A stretch of DNA of 64,000 nucleotides, taken from the NCBI GenBank assembly GCA_014905825.1, contig JACGCN010000003.1, positions 1,612,001-1,676,000 on the forward strand, written 5' to 3'. The notes under the pieces are model-generated. The model was not told the DNA's origin, ran no database searches, and was given only the letters and a program-made list of their open reading frames with translations. This document shows positions 23,156-31,891 of this stretch, one piece after another. A program made the translations under genes and the position numbers. Positions within the stretch are counted from its first letter, which is position 1; every line of letters starts with the position of its first letter. The DNA comes from Lyophyllum atratum (taxonomy: Eukaryota; Basidiomycota; Agaricomycetes; Agaricales; Lyophyllaceae).

Positions 23156-23514
23156 GGTGAAAAGTGAAATATCCAAATAATCTTGAACTTGAAGTCTTGG
23201 TGCGCGAGGCGGGAATCGGGATGGGTAGGAAAATGTGGAAGTCGGTTGTAGTGGCTCCTGAATGATCGGGGAGAGACTGTGGGGGTCCTCACGGGTGTTG
23301 GTTACGTAAATCTTATGATCTCAGCATTTTCACATCTGTGGCATGTGCACGAACTTAGGTAGAGAAAGCATGCATAACGCCGACGGAACTTTATGAGTAC
23401 AGGTAATGATAAAGAGGGTTCATCCTTGTCCGTAATTCCATAAAGACAAGCTCGAAAACAAATAATTCCAAAATGATCAAGGAAACGGAGTCCGGGATTG
23501 CACTTGCGAGGGTG
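23156..23514. other. Upstream region of ZAP1-like gene
   Basis: About 360 bp between the ZAP1-like start and the stop of the next minus-strand gene. No repeat or clear TATA box is seen; I could not identify a zinc-response element by eye. Confidence 0.45.
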
Positions 23515-24364
23515 CTAGTAGCCAATACCGAAAACGTCAAACTGGGGCAGCTCTTCGGGTGTTATAGGTGTCAGGGGCGCGGTTGGCTGCACAGGCAGCG
23601 GGATCGTCAGACCCGTTGTTTTCCTGGTCGGTATGACTATCTCTAGATTCCAATCAAGTCAGCACTGCGCTCGGGATTGTTGAGAGACCATGAAACGCAC
23701 TCAAAGCTTTCATCATAGTCGTATCCCTTCAGCCTCGCTTTGTCGAATCCAGGGATCCACAGAGGCTCCTTCGTCAAGAGCGACGTAGTCAATGCTGTTA
23801 TCGTCAATAAACTGAGGACCCAGCTCCCAAGGAACGTCTATCATGACTTCGTCCACCCATCGACAATGTCTCAAGACTTCACACCTTTCGACGTGCGGAA
23901 TTGACGCCACATAACCATGCAGTCGTAATTGCTCAGTCTGGATAGACTCCGACAATGAGGTGAACGGAGGGTAACGAGAGCTTGGCCTGTCGTAGTTGGA
24001 GCGCATGGCTAAGAATTGTCAGAGATTGTCAGCTTGAAGTAAACCTCTTGAAGGAAACACGGCACACCCTGCATTAAATCCGTCGAAAATACCATCAACG
24101 TAGACTCTTTTCATCTTCCCGTCTGCTGATGGAGGCTGGCCTGGGGTCTGAGACACCAAGAGCTCTACGAACATAGACTTGGATCTCAGGCGCAGTCAAC
24201 GATACAGTTTCAAACTTATCGCGAGCAATTTGTGACGGAGGTGGCTCGTGAACAGTTTGTGCCGGTATGTGTCCAAAGTCTGTCATGCTGGATTCAACAG
24301 ACCGCTGGCCTGGATTCGAAACTACATCGTAGTCGTCGTCGCTCAAGACAGATGACGAGACCAT
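23515..24364 (-). CDS. Divergent choline-phosphate cytidylyltransferase-like protein
   Basis: The ATG at 24364 gives a Ser-rich head, then RVYVDGIFDGFNAG, an intron (about 24012-24071), HALQLRQAKLSLPSVHLIVGV, HGYVASIPHVERCEVLRHCRWVDEVMIDVPWELG, and IDYVALDEGASVDP. After another intron it ends IVIPTRKTTGLTIPLP...FDVFGIGY. The order matches the CTP:phosphocholine/ethanolamine cytidylyltransferase fold. Two hallmark motifs are altered: HxGH reads NAGH, and RTEGISTT is replaced by RKTTGLTIP. The lipid-binding helix and the kinase-regulated tail are absent (about 240 residues). So catalysis is doubtful, although related forms may be widespread in basidiomycetes. Frameshifts near 23933-23936 and 23745-23752 interrupt the frame. 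Confidence 0.75.
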
Positions 24365-24688
24365 GGTGGGTGCGAGTTGGCGTTAGAAGGTCGCCTCGAG
24401 GCCCTCTTTGTGTTTTGGCTCTTGATGCATGTCGGGGTTGGGACTGGTTGGGAAGAAAGCAGGTGACCTGCCTGTGACTTGCCTACCCCGAATCATTATC
24501 CACAACATAGACTACTTCCAGCGAAACTTTCCTTCAATATGATTCAGAATTGATAGGCATCGATTCAATATAGGCATATGTATAGTGTGTGCATGAGAGG
24601 AGGGTAGGCTTTCGATACGAATTGTGTTAGTACGACTGTGGTAAAGTGATTCGGCTTGGTCAATCAAGTATGTAAACCAAAGATGCCT
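24365..24688. other. Gene-free stretch
   Basis: About 320 bp holding the promoter of the cytidylyltransferase-like gene and the 3' flank of the monooxygenase. Nothing else is visible. Confidence 0.45.
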
Positions 24689-26783
24689 TCAAAGTACTTG
24701 TGCAAACCTGCCAAACCACTCACGATGGCGCCAACCTACACCATCAGGGCGAACTATCACCAACCCCCAGCCATTCTCAGCCCCATAAGCTTCGTGTGCG
24801 TGCCCTCCTAGATCCTCAAGTACGATACCTGCACCCTGACATTGTGTGGGTACGGCGTGGCCGCGTCGAACGATCACCGCGGAGCGCACTGTTCCCTGAG
24901 GGTATTGCGACAAGGATTGGATGAGGATGGCGCATTGTTCGTGAGCAGATGTGAACATGAGGACGGTATGATAAGCCGGCCCAAAGATCTTGAACAAGCG
25001 TCCAGTTGAATGAGGAGTTGTGGAAAGATCGACCATATCGGACGCGTCAGGGCGCCCTGTCGCCTGCTCTAAGCAAACCATCAGCATAACCACCATAAGC
25101 ATTGAGGATTTCTTTCTCCAGGTGCCTCAGTTTGCTTGTTTGAGCCCTTCGTTCGTCAACCACGAGGGAGCTCCATCGGTAGTTGATTCCAAGCTGCAGC
25201 AGTCCTCCTGACCTGGCCCAGGGAGCGTCACCCTTCTCGGTAAAGGTCCGCTTCTGGATCTCTGTCGTTCGGTCCAACATTTCCTTGATTACCGGGATGC
25301 GTTCTTCGGAGTACGTCTGAAGTAAAGAAGCAGGAGCAAGGTTGCGCAGGACGAGGGCGAGCTTCCACCCAAGGTTGAAGGAGTCTTGAACTCCCGAGTT
25401 CATGCCCTAAGGACGGAGTTAAACAACTGTACCTGCTAAGTATATCAACGCCCACACACCTGGCCACCTGCGGGACTGTGGACATGTCCTGCATCTGCGT
25501 AAAATTATTTAGGAAACGCAGTCCGGATAATCTCTACGACATTGCGTACCTCCTACAAGGAAAACCCTACCCTGCTGAAAGGTTTTGACCATTCGAATGT
25601 TTGGCCTATCAAAGCGTGGTCATTTACGTTTATTTTAGATAAAAAAACAAATTACAGAAAGATTGCACGTACGTAAACCCAGACAACCAAGGGACATCTC
25701 CGAGCTTGAGTTCAGTTTCGGATCCCACATTATCCACAAGAAATTTCTTAAGGGCGTCCTCGTCGGATGGAAGTCGAATATGGTCGACATTTCCACCGAT
25801 AATGAAGTTGAATAGGTTAGCAGTATCTGTGGGGCGGAGACTGATCCTGCAAAACATGAGTCGACCCCCGTATAGAGGTTCCTGACCAACGACCTACAAG
25901 ACATCGGCCGCTTCTCCCCACATATGCCAGTACTAAAGACAATCATGAACGGGATAAAGCGGTCATCACAAGTGACATACCTTCTGCGATAAGCCTTCGA
26001 GGTAAATGTCACCCACAACAAGTTTCTCTACGTCGCGAGTCTCCCCGTCAAATGTAAGAGTAGATTGTTTCCTAACAACACCGCGAGCACCATCGGCTCC
26101 GATGACCCAGTCATAACGGACGGACTCTGCAGTTCCGGTCTCGTCTTTTCCTGATCCTCGCTTGAGAAGCTTCACCAGGACTCCATGTTCAGATTGCTCA
26201 AGAGAGACTAGTTCGGTCCCTAACTCCACTTGACAGGAGTATTCAGTAAGCGCTGCACGGATAACTTCTTCAAGGCGATTTTGGCCGAGGAGCACGATGT
26301 TAAGCTGTGCGGGGTGGGTTTAGAATTGAATCAACGCGAAGGGAGAGGACAACTAACGTGCTGAAACGTAGGCGTAGGCTCGATTCGTGGTGCCAATTCA
26401 AATTCGTGTATGGGGGTAGTTCCTTTTGGAAAGTCGTATCTTCGGATAGGGGGCGCGGGAATGGCAAGCTTAAAGATGTTATCTAGGCCGAGGCTGTCAA
26501 ACATCTCCAAAGAACGCGGCTATGCGTCGTCAGCAATTTCTTACAGAGCTCAGTCTGAATCTCCCACCATAATACCAGCACCGCGCTGCCCCAGACGTGG
26601 GTGCACACTTTTCTCAATGATCCGGATACTCCGAACAGAGACGCCATTCCGGAGCAGAGAGAGCGCGCAGATGAGACCCGAAGGTCCACCACCGACCTGT
26701 AGCGATGCCTTATTAAGAACATGTCAACGACGCTATGCAGCGGAAGAACATACGATGAGGACTTTGGGAGATGTATTTGACAT
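24689..26783 (-). CDS. FAD-dependent aromatic-ring monooxygenase (phenol hydroxylase-like)
   Basis: The ATG at 26783 begins MSNTSPKVLI and a 56-nt intron follows directly, then VGGGPSGLICALSLLRNG, the FAD dinucleotide-binding loop. Next are GQRGAGIM, PRSLEMFDSLGL, VLLGQNRLEEVIR, and YDWVIGADGARGVVRK (the DG motif). The second FAD motif is [36 protein letters not shown], split by two introns, and the C-terminal thioredoxin-like domain ends GWRHREWFGRFAQVL. This is the FAD_binding_3 family, which hydroxylates phenols or similar rings with NADPH and oxygen; the substrate cannot be told. A three-residue in-frame insertion (SIR) sits in the usual VSVRIIEK strand. No frameshift is evident. There is no neighbouring gene cluster to suggest a pathway. 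Confidence 0.85.
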
Positions 26784-26862
26784 GGTGAAGCAGCGTGGAA
26801 CAAGGGTGTATGAGTCGTTGAAAGACCTTGTACTGTGTCCTAATATGACCTTGATTGTAGGG

Positions 26863-26870
26863 TTTATATA
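26863..26870 (-). promoter_or_regulatory. TATA box of the FAD monooxygenase gene
   Basis: Read on the minus strand the sequence is TATATAAA, 80 bp upstream of the ATG at 26783, a usual place for a fungal TATA element. Confidence 0.55.
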
Positions 26871-27463
26871 GCCCAAGGTTTGGGCAACGTCATTGCAGAA
26901 AACGAAACAAATCGGAATGTGTCGGGAGTAGCAGGGTAGAGTAGGGCGCCTGCAATCCCCATGGACCCAAGGTCTGAGTCAACTTCAATCAACTGGGTGC
27001 AAGCTGAAACTTTAATCGCCAACAATGATGTACGATGGCGAGTTATCTGATTAGCACATCATAGATGAAAGCTCCTCCAGATTGGGCCCAGAGTAGAGGC
27101 TTTTAGGTCAATGTGAGCATCTGATCGCAGCGTGGGGATGATGAAATACGCCGGCATGAAAGAGCCACTAGCATTCGTGGGCTAGGCCCGGGCGTTGGGA
27201 GCGCAATGTACAGGGGCGTGAAGGGTTGAACGTGACACTTGATTCGGATGGCCGGGACGCATGAAGACTGTATCTGTGGGCTCGAAACAAAGGAACAGAA
27301 GGTCAGCCCACGGGCCAGATCTTGCACCGGCAACGAAAGGCCCTTGCTGACCTCTTGATACAGAGGACCAAGTGATAAGATGCCTGATTAGAAATTGATT
27401 AGATGAAGAAAACAACGAAAGCCTACTACTACCAGGAAAGTCCAGAGACAGTCTAGACCTCAT
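26871..27463. other. Gene-free stretch between TMA16 and the monooxygenase
   Basis: About 590 bp. Short minus-strand frames (27103-27333, 27182-27463) show no domain. It should contain the monooxygenase promoter and the TMA16 3' region. Confidence 0.45.
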
Positions 27464-28171
27464 CTATACATCGCCCATCTCCTGATCTTCTCGCTCCTCT
27501 GATGACCCAGGTTTTCCTATTATCGATGCATGTTTTCCTGGTCGTGAGACGACTACCACATCAGGTTCAACGCTCGTGATTCGAATGAATCGGAGAAGCT
27601 GGATGTAGGCCAACTCTTTTTGATCCCACCGACGGAATATTTCGACCGTAGCAGGGTGGGTAAGGTCTGGGACCTCTGATACGACATGCAAACGTTAGAT
27701 GCCGCAAGAACCGATCAGCAGGGCGTGTACATACCCATGCCAGTGCGATAAATATCGACTTCACGCAGCTTTATTTCTTCCAGCTTCGTTTCTTTGGCAC
27801 TCTTAGGTCTTCCTTTCCGTCTCGCAGCCCTCTCCTGCTCTAGCTCTTCATCGAACCTCGTCAACCAGATATCGTCAACGACACGGTGCAGCTCTGGGAG
27901 TGTTAGTACCCCCTCTTCTGGTATTGCGTGATAGAAGAAGCCGTAGACATCCACTGGTGGTTTCTTTTGTCAGATTAAGATCCATGTCGCACGATTGTAC
28001 AAAAGATTTACCGAGAGTGTTGTGTTTCTGCCCACGTTTTGAGGCCAGATTACCTAGCTTGCCCTTCCGCAGAGCATTTCGTGCTAGTTGCCCTGCTTTT
28101 CTGGATGAAGGATGGAAGAGTTTTTCCTTCTTCGGGGCAGGTGTAGCTTTTGGTGATTTTGACGGAGCCAT
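27464..28171 (-). CDS. TMA16: Translation machinery-associated protein 16
   Basis: The ATG at 28171 opens a lysine-rich head (MAPSKSPKATPAPKKEKLFH) with SRKAGQLARNALRKGKLGNLASKRGQKHNTLG. After an intron (about 27953-28014) comes VDVYGFFYHAIPEEGVLTLPELH and DIWLTRFDEELEQERAARRKGRPKS, and after a second intron (about 27675-27738) EVPDLTHPATVEIFRRWDQKELAYIQLLRFIRI, ending in an acidic tail. This is the full pattern of Tma16, a factor on 60S pre-ribosomal particles in the nucleus. It is divergent from MZT1, with 148 bp between the two start codons. Confidence 0.88.
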
Positions 28172-28319
28172 CGTCGGAGGTTAGGAAAATGCAGCGTGGG
28201 AATTACGAATGTATGCCTTCATCATGAATGATCAGAGAAGGTCAAGCCAAGCTCAAGCCATTCGAGCTATTGACTTCTTGCCTCACTGTATCAGTCGCTC
28301 GTTCTTTCAAATCATTACT
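28172..28319. promoter_or_regulatory. Divergent promoter of TMA16 and MZT1
   Basis: The 148 bp between the two start codons must serve both genes. No TATA box is obvious, as expected for housekeeping genes; AT-rich patches lie at about 28195-28230. Confidence 0.5.
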
Positions 28320-28673
28320 ATGTCTACGCGAGAATCAGATCGCATCACATCCGCCCAACAGACACTCGACAGTAGGTCTCCTAATATGTACTGCGAGACA
28401 TACAACACCGAGTCTTTCTCGATGCCAACACCTTGCTTTACAGTCCTTTTTGACATCTCGCAACTTCTAAATACTCAATTAGACAAAGAAACACTAGCAA
28501 CATGTGTTGGGATGATTGAGAGCGGGGCTAACCCGGAGGCATTGGCTGTTCGTGCCATCCTTTTCTTGGTTATAATGAGGTCTAACGATGCTGCGCTACA
28601 GGCGGTGATCCAAGAACTGAGGCGCGAGAGTGCATCTCTGAACGCGCCGACACATGTGGGGGCCATGCGTTGA
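28320..28673 (+). CDS. MZT1: Mitotic-spindle organizing protein 1 (MOZART1)
   Basis: Three exons (28320-28371, 28444-28547, 28602-28673) give a 75-residue protein. It contains TLDILFDISQLLNTQLDKETL and CVGMIESGANPEALAAVIQELR, the whole MZT1 domain, and the size is usual for the family. MZT1 binds gamma-tubulin complex proteins and is needed to recruit and activate gamma-tubulin ring complexes at spindle poles. The second intron (28548-28601, donor GTTCGT) is 54 nt long and has no stop codon in frame, so unspliced RNA would encode 18 extra residues inside the domain. The family pattern ALAAVI shows that the spliced form is the right one. Confidence 0.92.
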   Translation: MSTRESDRITSAQQTLDSRSPNMYCETYNTESFSMPTPCFTVLFDISQLLNTQLDKETLATCVGMIESGANPEALAVRAILFLVIMRSNDAALQAVIQELRRESASLNAPTHVGAMR

Positions 28674-29089
28674 ACTCGACTGTTTGGAGCAGGAATGGTC
28701 ATATGCCCAGAGTCATCAGATCTAGCCAATATAGTAGGGCAGGACAGTGTGAAAGGGCCAGACGGGCAGCATGGATCCACTGATACTCGCAGATAACTGG
28801 GCAGAATTGGCCGTAGTATAATAGTAGCAGCGAGTCGAAACAGAGACATGAGTGCACGAGACAAGCCTTGTGCGGAGTTGCGCAAAATTACATACGACAG
28901 TTCGTTTCCGCCGCGGTCATCGCCTGCAGGCCCGATTGAGTCTGTCCTCGCTGTCCCATCTCTCGACTTCTCCCTCTTTACACGACACCCTCGCCCACAT
29001 TCTCTAATTCCTCGTTGCTGTGTGTCTAGCGCTTGATCTGTCACAAGAGCTGCCACAGAGCGATCGTTTTCGCTCTTAGAGGTTCAGCC
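28674..29089. other. Gene-free stretch, promoter of the ZDS1-type gene
   Basis: About 416 bp with the MZT1 3' flank, then a pyrimidine-rich leader (about 28940-29035) ahead of the ATG at 29090. No other element is seen. Confidence 0.5.
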
Positions 29090-31891
29090 ATGGCCACTCA
29101 CACCCTGCAGCCTTCTGAATACGATATTCAACGCGAGGTAGAGGCCCTCAGAGATATTCGTCGGCGTTCAACCGCCCCAGGAGCCCTTACCATCGATCCT
29201 GACCTCCCAAACCAGTCACCGCCTTCGTCTCCTACATCATATCGGCTAACCACTCCTTCAGATGAATCCTCCGTCGATGGCGCCAGTGGATCTCGGGCAA
29301 GTGGTAGCTCCGAAGACGCTCCTGTAAACCCAAACAACCCGACCGACGACCCATTCCACCTCTTCTGGGTCCCCGCCAGCTTGCACCCCGAAATAGCTCC
29401 CGCTGAATTTCGCGCTTTTCTCAAGGAACATGCCAGGTCTCCCCCTGCTTCCGAGGATGGATCCGATACCTCAGGGGGATCTGCCTCACTATCTGCTCTG
29501 TCTTCCGCATCCATTCTCGGACGGAAAAAGTCGATGCTTAGTCGACAATACAGGCCAGACGAGCACGATGGTGTCGAGTCTGAGCGCGTTGTTCCCCTCA
29601 GAAGAAATCGCAGCAGTCTGTATACAAATCGCGGACCGCAGCTCACCATCAATGATCTGCAGAAATTGGAGGAGTTGGCTGAGGAGGCATCAGTGAGCGA
29701 CGACCCATCGCGGCTGAGGAACGTCTTGAGAAGAAGTTTGAGTCTGAACGTGTCGCCATCAGGTTCGTCTCTTATACTCCAATGCACTATACATGGTCGA
29801 AATCCTTATGAGCTACCAGCTATCGGTCAGATGGATGAGATGTCAGACTTGCTCGATGAAGCAGACGCTCCAATTATTGTCCCGCCACCTGGTCAAATTC
29901 TCCGGCGTGCTGCGCGTACCAAAATCCGAAAACCCGGCTTACCTGGTGACGGGGGAGGACATCGTTTTGGTTCTTCGCGTCGGGGAGTACCGACGAGAGC
30001 TGCCACAACGCCTATGGAACCTCGCACATCGAGCGACATATCGTCGAGTGATCACGGAGATTCCGTCGAATCGAGCTCTACCGACCTTCGCATTAGGCCC
30101 TTCTCGGGAGAGGAACCCAACCAACGACCAGACTCTTTCAGCGAAGAGACCTCTATATTTGATGCCTATGCAAGAGAAGACGACGACGACGAAGGGACTC
30201 TTTCTCCCGCTGTCATCACTTCATCACCACCTTCTATCCTCACTGAACTCCCTGACGAACCTCAGCCTCCTCTCGAGATCCAGCCCGCGCTTCTGGAAGC
30301 CCTCGAACCTGTCATTCATCATCCACAACCTCAACACCCCCTAGCCCCTGAACCTCCAGCCGAACAACGAAGGCCATCACGAACGCCATCACCATCGGAG
30401 CTCCCACCCAGTGCGGATCGTCCGGCACTTCCTCACGCGCCCCCTTCGTTTCTTTCCACGACACCAAGTCCACCCTCGCATCGAAAGGAAAAAGATAGGA
30501 AGGGTTTGTTTGGGAAATGGGGTAGCGACAGAAATAAGAAGGGGAAGCACAAGGATTCCGAGAGCAGGGAGCGTGCTGTCGAGAAGGAGAAGGAGAAAGA
30601 GAAAGAGAAGGAGAAGGAGTCTGGCTTTTTCGGCTCTCTGTTTGGATCGAAGAAGAAGCAGGATGAAACCCCACCCCCTTTGCTCTCGCCAGGGACCTCC
30701 GGTCGGGAGGCGGCACAAGCATTGCTAGGCGCGTCAAAGTCCAAGTCATTCGCATCACCCATTTCTCCTGCGCTTTCTGCTGGAATAGGCCCCAACAATT
30801 ACGCGAGATACCCTATCCATGTCGAGAGAGCTATCTATAGGCTGAGCCATATCAAATTGGCCAATCCTCGACGCCCGCTTTACGAGCAGGTCCTGATAAG
30901 TAACTTGATGTTCTGGTATCTTGGTGTCATCAACAAAACCCAGAGTCAAGCATCGCCTAATGGGCAGGCCCCGGCGACTCAGGTTCCCGCGGGCGCGGGC
31001 GAGGGGCAGCAAGCCGATGAGATTGATGTAGAAAGGGAGGGGAAGGAAAGGGAACAGCAGGAATTGCGGGAGAAGGCTGAGAGGGAGCGGATAGAGAAAG
31101 ACAGGCAGGAGAGGGAGCAACGGGAGCGTGAGATTGAGATGAAGAAGAGGGAATCTGGGAGGAAGGGTTCCCTGACGAAAGCTGCTGCACCGGGGATGCC
31201 CGGTGGTGGTCGTCGGGCTGAAACGCCCGTCAAGGGACCTCAGTATGAGATGCAGCACCGGGTGATGGAGCAGGAGTATGGTGGGTACAACGGGCAACCT
31301 CAACAGGGCATATCCATGGCGCGGTCTACATCAACCCCCGTAAGCGGGAACGGTCAGGCATACTCGCGAAGCCCACAGATACCAACTTCGCATTACAACA
31401 ATGGGCCGAAGCAGATGCACCCACAAGCACCACATGCAGGGGACCAGCCTTATTACTCTTCAGAACAAGCACAAAATCAGCCACAACAATCAAGATTACC
31501 ACCTGGCGCGATGCCACCAGACCAGCAGATGTGGCAACAATCGCAGTCGCCACGGTCACGTTCTTCGCCCTCGCCACCCTCTTCGCCCGTCCAAAGTCGA
31601 TCACGATCGCCACCAGCAAGAAATCATGGTCGATATAACCCTAACTCGTCGCAGGACAATATCGTTCTTGACGGTGGCGGTGAGCGGATTTCGGGTCGGT
31701 CGCTATCAGCTACAGCTGTATCAACGCAGCCTATGACGAATGGCAAGATACGAAAGGGGTCCAGCGCGCATGCCGTCGTGCCATCACAGCGTCGGCGACC
31801 GCGGTCCAGTGAGGGGCGGCAAGACCAGAACGGTAACGGCGAGGAGGAAGACATGCCGCTCGCCATGTGGCAGCAGCGGCAGCGGCGATGA
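29090..31891 (+). CDS. ZDS1: Zds1/Zds2-type regulator with C-terminal Zds domain
   Basis: A single long open frame of 933 residues from the ATG at 29090. The head has STLQPSEYDIQREVEALRDIRRRS-like sequence (starting MATHTLQPSE), then DDPFHLFWVPASLHPEIAPAEFRAFL, a segment kept in fungal Zds proteins. A Ser/Pro-rich linker and a Lys/Glu repeat (about residues 500-515, EKEKEKEKEKEKE) precede the Zds_C domain at about residues 570-610: YPIHVERAIYRLSHIKLAN, PRRPLYEQVLISNLMFWYLG. A charged coiled coil and a Gln/Pro/Arg tail follow. In yeast Zds1/2 bind PP2A-Cdc55 and control mitotic entry and polarity. A 57-nt stretch (29763-29819) has GT and AG ends and keeps the frame, so it may be an intron. Confidence 0.85.
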   Translation: MATHTLQPSEYDIQREVEALRDIRRRSTAPGALTIDPDLPNQSPPSSPTSYRLTTPSDESSVDGASGSRASGSSEDAPVNPNNPTDDPFHLFWVPASLHPEIAPAEFRAFLKEHARSPPASEDGSDTSGGSASLSALSSASILGRKKSMLSRQYRPDEHDGVESERVVPLRRNRSSLYTNRGPQLTINDLQKLEELAEEASVSDDPSRLRNVLRRSLSLNVSPSGSSLILQCTIHGRNPYELPAIGQMDEMSDLLDEADAPIIVPPPGQILRRAARTKIRKPGLPGDGGGHRFGSSRRGVPTRAATTPMEPRTSSDISSSDHGDSVESSSTDLRIRPFSGEEPNQRPDSFSEETSIFDAYAREDDDDEGTLSPAVITSSPPSILTELPDEPQPPLEIQPALLEALEPVIHHPQPQHPLAPEPPAEQRRPSRTPSPSELPPSADRPALPHAPPSFLSTTPSPPSHRKEKDRKGLFGKWGSDRNKKGKHKDSESRERAVEKEKEKEKEKEKESGFFGSLFGSKKKQDETPPPLLSPGTSGREAAQALLGASKSKSFASPISPALSAGIGPNNYARYPIHVERAIYRLSHIKLANPRRPLYEQVLISNLMFWYLGVINKTQSQASPNGQAPATQVPAGAGEGQQADEIDVEREGKEREQQELREKAERERIEKDRQEREQREREIEMKKRESGRKGSLTKAAAPGMPGGGRRAETPVKGPQYEMQHRVMEQEYGGYNGQPQQGISMARSTSTPVSGNGQAYSRSPQIPTSHYNNGPKQMHPQAPHAGDQPYYSSEQAQNQPQQSRLPPGAMPPDQQMWQQSQSPRSRSSPSPPSSPVQSRSRSPPARNHGRYNPNSSQDNIVLDGGGERISGRSLSATAVSTQPMTNGKIRKGSSAHAVVPSQRRRPRSSEGRQDQNGNGEEEDMPLAMWQQRQRR

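Noticed and set aside
24689..26783. Secondary-metabolite cluster around the FAD monooxygenase
   Set aside because: Neighbours are housekeeping or regulatory genes; no synthase, transporter or cluster regulator is adjacent.
30755..31303. Minus-strand Leu/Pro-rich frame resembling a membrane protein
   Set aside because: Antisense of the charged repeat in the ZDS1-type gene; the hydrophobic look is a mirror of Lys/Glu/Arg codons.
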